From assembly GCA_018228645.1 (NCBI GenBank), contig CP073693.1:2862416-2926415 (forward strand): DNA of 64,000 bases, written 5' to 3'. This stretch comes from Clostridiaceae bacterium Marseille-Q4143 (GTDB taxonomy: Bacteria > Bacillota > Clostridia > Lachnospirales > Lachnospiraceae). Both the position numbers and the translations under genes were made by a program. The notes under the pieces were generated by a model. The model was not told the origin of the DNA, did no database searches, and was given only the letters and a program-made list of their open reading frames with translations. Positions 59,838 to 64,000 of the stretch are shown one piece after another. Position 1 is the stretch's first letter. Each line of letters begins with the position of its first letter.

Positions 59838-62249
59838 TTAAAAATCAAGAAATCCCTGTGTTGGATTTTCCTGTACTCCTGTTTCCTGATTGTAATACAT
59901 ATCATTTAATACCAGTACCCCTGTATCTCCTACCTGATACAATGCATTTCTTAATTTTTCTTTCATGGTTGGACTGATACTTACCGTATACCTCTGTAAT
60001 TTTCTTAATATTTGCTTTTGCTCTGCCAGTCCTTTTTTCCCTGTTTCAAGTTCAGCAATCAATGCCCGTGCTTCTTCATTATAAGGTGCCACCACAGACA
60101 CTTTTCCATCCTCTGAGATCACCTCAAATTCTTTTCCGGCTGTCTGAAATGCCTGCCGGAGCAGAAATGCCGGTTGCTGACCATCGTGATGTCGCGCATA
60201 CTGCCGAACTCCCGCTTCATTTTTTCCAAGCAATTCTACAAGAGAAGTTTCTGTCTGCGAACAGGGATACTGTGTGATCTGCGATCCCAATTTCTGATAA
60301 TACAACCTGTAATATTGCTTTACTGCTGTTTTTGAATCCGGCGTATTCTGAAAATCATCTGGCTGATTGTGAAATTGCAACAGAAAGCTTTTGCAGGCAT
60401 CCTGCGCAGCTGTCATTTCCTTCATTCGGCCGATCCGTTCCAGATCTGCTGCCATTTTTACGATGTACACAATGCCCATTTTTCGTTCTTTATGGCGGTT
60501 GCAGCGTCCTGCTGCCTGCACAATGCTGTCCAGTCCCGCCAGAGATCGAATCACACACCCAAAGGAAAAATCAATTCCCGCTTCTACTAACTGTGTACTG
60601 ACACATATAACTGGCTTTTTCCTGTCATGTAATACACCCTTAATTTCTGTTAACATATCCTCTCTGTTTGCCGGACACATATTGGTGCTGAGATGGAACA
60701 ATGCACACTCTTCAAGATCTTCCTGTTTCAAGGACTCATACAATTCCAGCACCAGCTTCTTTGTATTTACAATCACCAGCACCTGCTTATAATTTCGGAA
60801 AGCCTCCCGCGTAAAATCTTTCAGATCATCCAGTAACATCCCACCTGGAACCAGATCTGTCTTATCTTCAATCCCTACTCTGCGAAATGCTTCTGCATAA
60901 GTTTCACTTCTGTCTGCCATTTCTCTGCATTCCATCAGATTGTTCTGTGGAAGTGATGCCAGAGATGGCTGTGTCGCCGAACACAATACCACTGTCGTAT
61001 TGCAGAACTCGGTCAGAAAATTCACTGCAAGATTGAACAGCTCCGTACACTTTGCGGGAATTGCCTGAACTTCATCAAACACAATAATGCTGTTACACAG
61101 ACTGTACATTCTTCGAATACAACTTTTATCTCCGGAAAACAACGTATTCAACAATTGCACTGCTGTCGTTGCAATCAACGGACAATCCCAGTTATCTGTT
61201 AGGTTTTTGTAAATCACTTCCTGCACTGCATCTTCATTCACAATATTGCAGTGATGTTCCAGAATATAGCTCTCATTTCCAACTGCTTTCCGTATTTCAT
61301 CCGCATTCTGCTCCAACACGGAATTATACGGTGAAATATAGAAAATGTGCTGCTTTTTCTCTTTGACCGCTCGATTTAACGCGAACCGAAGACTGCTCAG
61401 TGTCTTACCGGCACCTGTCGGAACCGTCAGACGGTAACGCCCTTTCCGTTCCTGAGAAGCTTCATAACAACGGTCAGAAATTTCTTCCCTATAACAATTC
61501 AGCGGACTATATGTTCCATGCTGTTTCATATCGTCCATGTATTTTCGATAATGTGTCAGCATACATTCCCATATCCGTAACGTTTCTTCTGCGGACATCC
61601 GTTCTGGCAGCATTTCTCCATTCATCATGCTCGCCGTATCACTCCAGTCACTGTCAATGAGTATCGACAATAGGAAACGCTCGTACATTCCAAGGTAGAA
61701 CTCTTTATCACCACACGAACTTTGGGTATCGCCAACTACTTCCTTTACATGTTGGTAAATCTTTTGCCAGTCCCGATTTGCCTGAACCAGCAGATCATGC
61801 AGTTCCTTTTTATCAACAATCTGGAAATATCGGTTCTTTATTTCCTCATAATCTGTTTCTTTTACTCTCCGCTTTTCTGCAAGCCCTGCTCCGGATTCCA
61901 TATCGATACAGTCCTGCAGACCATGATGCGCATAGATTGCCGTTCCTATCAAAGAAGATATTGATCTGAATTTGCTCATGTCCTCTACAAGCAGTCCCCC
62001 TGCAGATGAATGATCAATCTGATGGCGAATTGCATATTCTCCATGTTCCAGAATGTCGTTCATATAGTCCTGGAACTCCTGTCGTGTTTTGCCCATATCA
62101 TGGATCAAAGCCGTCACCTGAACAATATACCGAAATAATTCCAGTGGACAATTCTTCTCCGCCAGATAACGAACATTTTCAAGATGTACTTTTAAACTCT
62201 GAATTTCCTTTGTTTCAGAATTTACATGCCCGATGTATTTTTCTTCCAT
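59838..62249 (-). CDS. cas3: Cas3 helicase-nuclease (type I-C)
   Basis: An 803-residue effector. The HD nuclease is at the N-terminus (VTALIHDMGKTRQEF, RHQIDHSSAGG, AIYAHHGLQDC). The helicase has Walker A LTVPTGAGKTLSSLRF, DEVQ box IIVFDEVQAIPAKC, and motif VI LDSIVQAAGRCNRHKERK. The C-terminal accessory domain ends VLNDMYYNQETGVQ. It is recruited to Cascade-bound DNA and degrades one strand. It heads the cas operon, with a promoter at about 62321-62349. Confidence 0.96.
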   Translation of the reverse strand: MEEKYIGHVNSETKEIQSLKVHLENVRYLAEKNCPLELFRYIVQVTALIHDMGKTRQEFQDYMNDILEHGEYAIRHQIDHSSAGGLLVEDMSKFRSISSLIGTAIYAHHGLQDCIDMESGAGLAEKRRVKETDYEEIKNRYFQIVDKKELHDLLVQANRDWQKIYQHVKEVVGDTQSSCGDKEFYLGMYERFLLSILIDSDWSDTASMMNGEMLPERMSAEETLRIWECMLTHYRKYMDDMKQHGTYSPLNCYREEISDRCYEASQERKGRYRLTVPTGAGKTLSSLRFALNRAVKEKKQHIFYISPYNSVLEQNADEIRKAVGNESYILEHHCNIVNEDAVQEVIYKNLTDNWDCPLIATTAVQLLNTLFSGDKSCIRRMYSLCNSIIVFDEVQAIPAKCTELFNLAVNFLTEFCNTTVVLCSATQPSLASLPQNNLMECREMADRSETYAEAFRRVGIEDKTDLVPGGMLLDDLKDFTREAFRNYKQVLVIVNTKKLVLELYESLKQEDLEECALFHLSTNMCPANREDMLTEIKGVLHDRKKPVICVSTQLVEAGIDFSFGCVIRSLAGLDSIVQAAGRCNRHKERKMGIVYIVKMAADLERIGRMKEMTAAQDACKSFLLQFHNQPDDFQNTPDSKTAVKQYYRLYYQKLGSQITQYPCSQTETSLVELLGKNEAGVRQYARHHDGQQPAFLLRQAFQTAGKEFEVISEDGKVSVVAPYNEEARALIAELETGKKGLAEQKQILRKLQRYTVSISPTMKEKLRNALYQVGDTGVLVLNDMYYNQETGVQENPTQGFLDF

Positions 62250-62320
62250 ATAGCATTCACCTTTGTTAACTTTTATTCAATATTCAGTTTTTTCTTTTCG
62301 TTTTTTGTGCTATATATACA

Positions 62321-62349
62321 ATCATAGCATGGATTTTTTTATAAAACAA
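62321..62349 (-). promoter_or_regulatory. promoter of the cas operon
   Basis: TTGTTT, 17 bases, TATGAT on the minus strand, giving a start near 62314 and a 65-base leader to the cas3 ATG. AT-rich surroundings. A second unit runs the other way from 62426. Confidence 0.6.
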
Positions 62350-62425
62350 TCATATTTCACGCATCTCCTTTGTAATTTTAAATTTTTGAAATGGAAAAAG
62401 GGAGCGAATGCCCCAGAGAAAATAA

Positions 62426-62540
62426 TTGACAAATTATAATTTAATACGTTAGAATAAATTTGCTGAGTAATTCTAAGTTATTATAATTTAAAATTACTTT
62501 CTAAAACCTTCGGATTGCCAGATCTGAAGGTTTTTTCTTT
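62426..62540 (+). ncRNA. candidate small RNA divergent from cas3
   Basis: TTGACA (62426-62431), 18 bases and TAGAAT (62450-62455) make a near-consensus promoter. A start near 62462 would reach a terminator hairpin AACCTTC/GAAGGTT (62505-62532) and TTTTTT after about 75 bases. No open frame of length lies within. No resemblance to the CRISPR repeat was seen. It is only a candidate. Confidence 0.5.
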
Positions 62541-62725
62541 TTCCATAGTTTCACTATAATACATTCAATATTATATGTCAACATTAATTTCTTTGTATTT
62601 ATTTTTAATATTAACATAAATATATAATTATATAATATAGTTGTAGTTATATTGAAAGTATGATAAATTATCATTGTCGGATTAATTCAATCCGTGAGTT
62701 GAAAAATGTTAATATCTAAAATGAA
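62541..62725. other. AT-rich intergenic stretch, nothing recognised
   Basis: Very AT-rich sequence with no open frame or clear signal between the candidate small RNA and the Rpn terminator. Confidence 0.5.
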
Positions 62726-62754
62726 AAAGACTGCTTTCACAAGCAGCCTTTTTT
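62726..62754 (-). terminator. terminator of the Rpn nuclease gene
   Basis: AAGGCTGCTT, GTGA loop and AAGCAGTCTT then TTTC on the minus strand, directly after the stop codon. Confidence 0.85.
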
Positions 62755-62757
62755 CAT

Positions 62758-63606
62758 TCATAATCCAAATTCTAAATATAGCTTTTGTCGATATTCTTTA
62801 TTCGAAACCGCCTTCACCAAATCGTTCATTCTATTCATTTTCAGCAACTGTCTATTCAACGAATTAAGTCTTTCTTCTCCCCTCTCCAAACTACTCTTCA
62901 TCTGCGTATTATAATCCCTCACCGCTTTTTCTCTTGCTTCATACTCTAGGCGTTTCCGATCATCTGCACTCATCTTCTTCAGGAGTTCATATGCTTCATC
63001 GATATATTCATCTTTTTCTGCCATCTTCTCAAAATCCTCCCTACATTTTCCATTTAGAAATCGTGTCCATTTTAAAAGTCCATTTTCATTCTGCTCTTCT
63101 GGTGGTAATTTTTTCAACTCCAGAATATGTAATTCCAGCAAATCCGTATATTCGCTGTTTTTTTCGTCTCTCAATGTGATCTTTCTGTAAAAATCATAAT
63201 CGTTTTCAAAATGAATGAAATCCAGAAAGCTCACATGAATACATTTTTTCAGTTTATCGTAAGTATCTCCTTTTCCGATCTGACCGGTAAACATTCTACA
63301 CAGATAAAATAGAATCCGATTAGTCCAGTAGTCATATTTCGCCACCTGCATTTCCATTCCTACCTGAGTTCCATTTTCCAATTTGATCAGTACATCCAAG
63401 ATTCCCAGTTTTCCATCCGGATATTCTTCTGTTGTACTGGTTGGCAAAAGCTTTGTTCCAGCAATTTCTTCTGGACTTATTCCAAGCAATGCTGAAATAA
63501 TACCTTTTCGTACTTTTGAATTCTGCATCAGTTCTTTAAAACAGAAATCAGAAGTAGGAAGCATGATGAAATCATCCTTTTTCTGTATAACCGTGTTTTC
63601 TGACAT
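62758..63606 (-). CDS. Rpn family recombination-promoting nuclease / PD-(D/E)XK transposase-like protein
   Basis: A 282-residue protein of the PF12784 type. MLPTSDFCFKELMQNSKVRK opens it and LGILDVLIKLENGTQVGMEM then QVAKYDYWTNRILFYLCRMF carries the D-x-ExQ nuclease motif. The C-terminal 100 residues are charged and coiled. Rpn proteins are DNA endonucleases acting in recombination and, for some, phage defence. Several in-frame copies are usual in gut Firmicutes. Position next to cas3 may be chance. ATG after AAGGGG. Confidence 0.85.
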   Translation of the reverse strand: MSENTVIQKKDDFIMLPTSDFCFKELMQNSKVRKGIISALLGISPEEIAGTKLLPTSTTEEYPDGKLGILDVLIKLENGTQVGMEMQVAKYDYWTNRILFYLCRMFTGQIGKGDTYDKLKKCIHVSFLDFIHFENDYDFYRKITLRDEKNSEYTDLLELHILELKKLPPEEQNENGLLKWTRFLNGKCREDFEKMAEKDEYIDEAYELLKKMSADDRKRLEYEAREKAVRDYNTQMKSSLERGEERLNSLNRQLLKMNRMNDLVKAVSNKEYRQKLYLEFGL

Positions 63607-63879
63607 AAATGCCCCTTTCTTCTTACGAGAACTGAAGGAAAGAAATTTTCAGGCATTCCATGTCCTCTGCCTTCCATCCCGGAAGTGAACTCTTTCTTCC
63701 CGTAGTCTCCATATTCCATTGTGTTCATTGTCGGGAAGATTGCTCGATCTGAGCTCCGAGAATGAGATTTGACACGTTATTAAGATACGTGCACCGAAAG
63801 CATGATCACTTCCAGTGCACTTTTAGAATAGCATACAGTTTTGCAAAATGCAACATCAAATAGATGATATTGAAATAAT
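63607..63879. other. intergenic, no gene recognised
   Basis: About 270 bases between the partial gene at the window edge and the Rpn gene. A minus-strand frame beginning MNTMEYGDYGKKEFTSGMEG runs to 63607, but it has no ribosome site or family. Short GTGCAC repeats near 63790-63822 may form a weak hairpin. Confidence 0.4.
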
Positions 63880-64000
63880 TTACTCTTCCCCATCCATCGC
63901 CATATATGCATTGGCGATTCGTCTGTAGTCGAATTCTTTTTTAATCTGCTGCACGGTGAAATCATCACCATCCATGATACATTCGTAGATATACCTACCC
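63880..64000 (-). CDS. C-terminal end of an unidentified protein (partial)
   Basis: The window ends inside a minus-strand gene. The last 39 residues read GRYIYECIMDGDDFTVQQIK then KEFDYRRIANAYMAMDGEE and stop. It is a polar helical tail without a recognised family. Confidence 0.6.
   Translation of the reverse strand, partial: GRYIYECIMDGDDFTVQQIKKEFDYRRIANAYMAMDGEE

Noticed and set aside
62426..62540. crRNA-like (repeat-derived) RNA upstream of cas3
   Set aside because: No stretch resembling the 32-base repeat or its CAGCCTC stem was found, so it is reported only as a generic small RNA candidate.
1..64000. tRNA, rRNA or prophage structural genes
   Set aside because: None was recognised on either strand.

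Overview
The window looks like chromosome from a gut Firmicute of the family Lachnospiraceae (Blautia, Dorea, Mediterraneibacter type). The evidence is indirect: moderate GC with AGGAGG ribosome sites, protein types such as the GGGtGRT protein, DUF1847, BilS-like flavodoxin and a short HisG with HisZ, an anaerobic ribonucleotide reductase with its activase, and a type I-C CRISPR system. No rRNA or tRNA gene was seen, so the genus is not fixed. Almost every gene lies on the minus strand.

Bases 1-7,150 are ordinary chromosome: a broken ammonium transporter/PII gene, a class V aminotransferase with an ECF transporter S component, a TRIC channel, a small flavodoxin, a ZIP metal transporter, a small regulator/membrane protein pair with three dyad operators, and a DUF1847 protein.

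Bases 7,150-29,250 are an accessory, heavily rearranged zone. It holds two near-identical IS200/IS605 elements (TnpA, TnpB and a likely omega RNA), one intact group II intron and two relics of it, one full and one broken IS3-family element, a HEPN-MNT toxin-antitoxin pair, two MATE exporters behind a promoter with an attenuator-like terminator, a PadR/DUF2812 pair with a clear operator, and many gene stumps (nitroreductase, MMPL transporter, tyrosine recombinase, acetyltransferase, ACT protein, DUF6061, dihydropteridine reductase-like). It reads as repeated insertion followed by deletion.

Bases 29,250-50,600 return to housekeeping: a VOC protein, a lipid-anchored or membrane protein, an acetyltransferase, a half-size EamA transporter, the GGGtGRT/Fe-S scaffold pair, nrdD (split, with the glycyl-radical tail on its own short gene) and nrdG, YitT, MiaB, a histidine operon (hisZ-G-D-B-IE, the last fused to a HisA/HisF-like domain), RecU, two pseudouridine synthases, YgiQ and an RsmF-like rRNA methyltransferase.

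Bases 50,650-62,350 are a complete type I-C CRISPR-Cas locus: cas3-cas5c-cas8c-cas7-cas4-cas1-cas2 in one minus-strand operon with tight or overlapping joints, then a leader and 46 repeats. Two spacers occur twice. The leader contains a 48-codon open frame in phase with cas2 after its stop. A promoter-plus-terminator unit that could make a small RNA lies divergently upstream of cas3, and an Rpn-type nuclease gene follows. The most promising new things to test are the leader ORF, the divergent small RNA, the zinc-knuckle-less TnpB, and the conserved but unexplained GGGtGRT pair.
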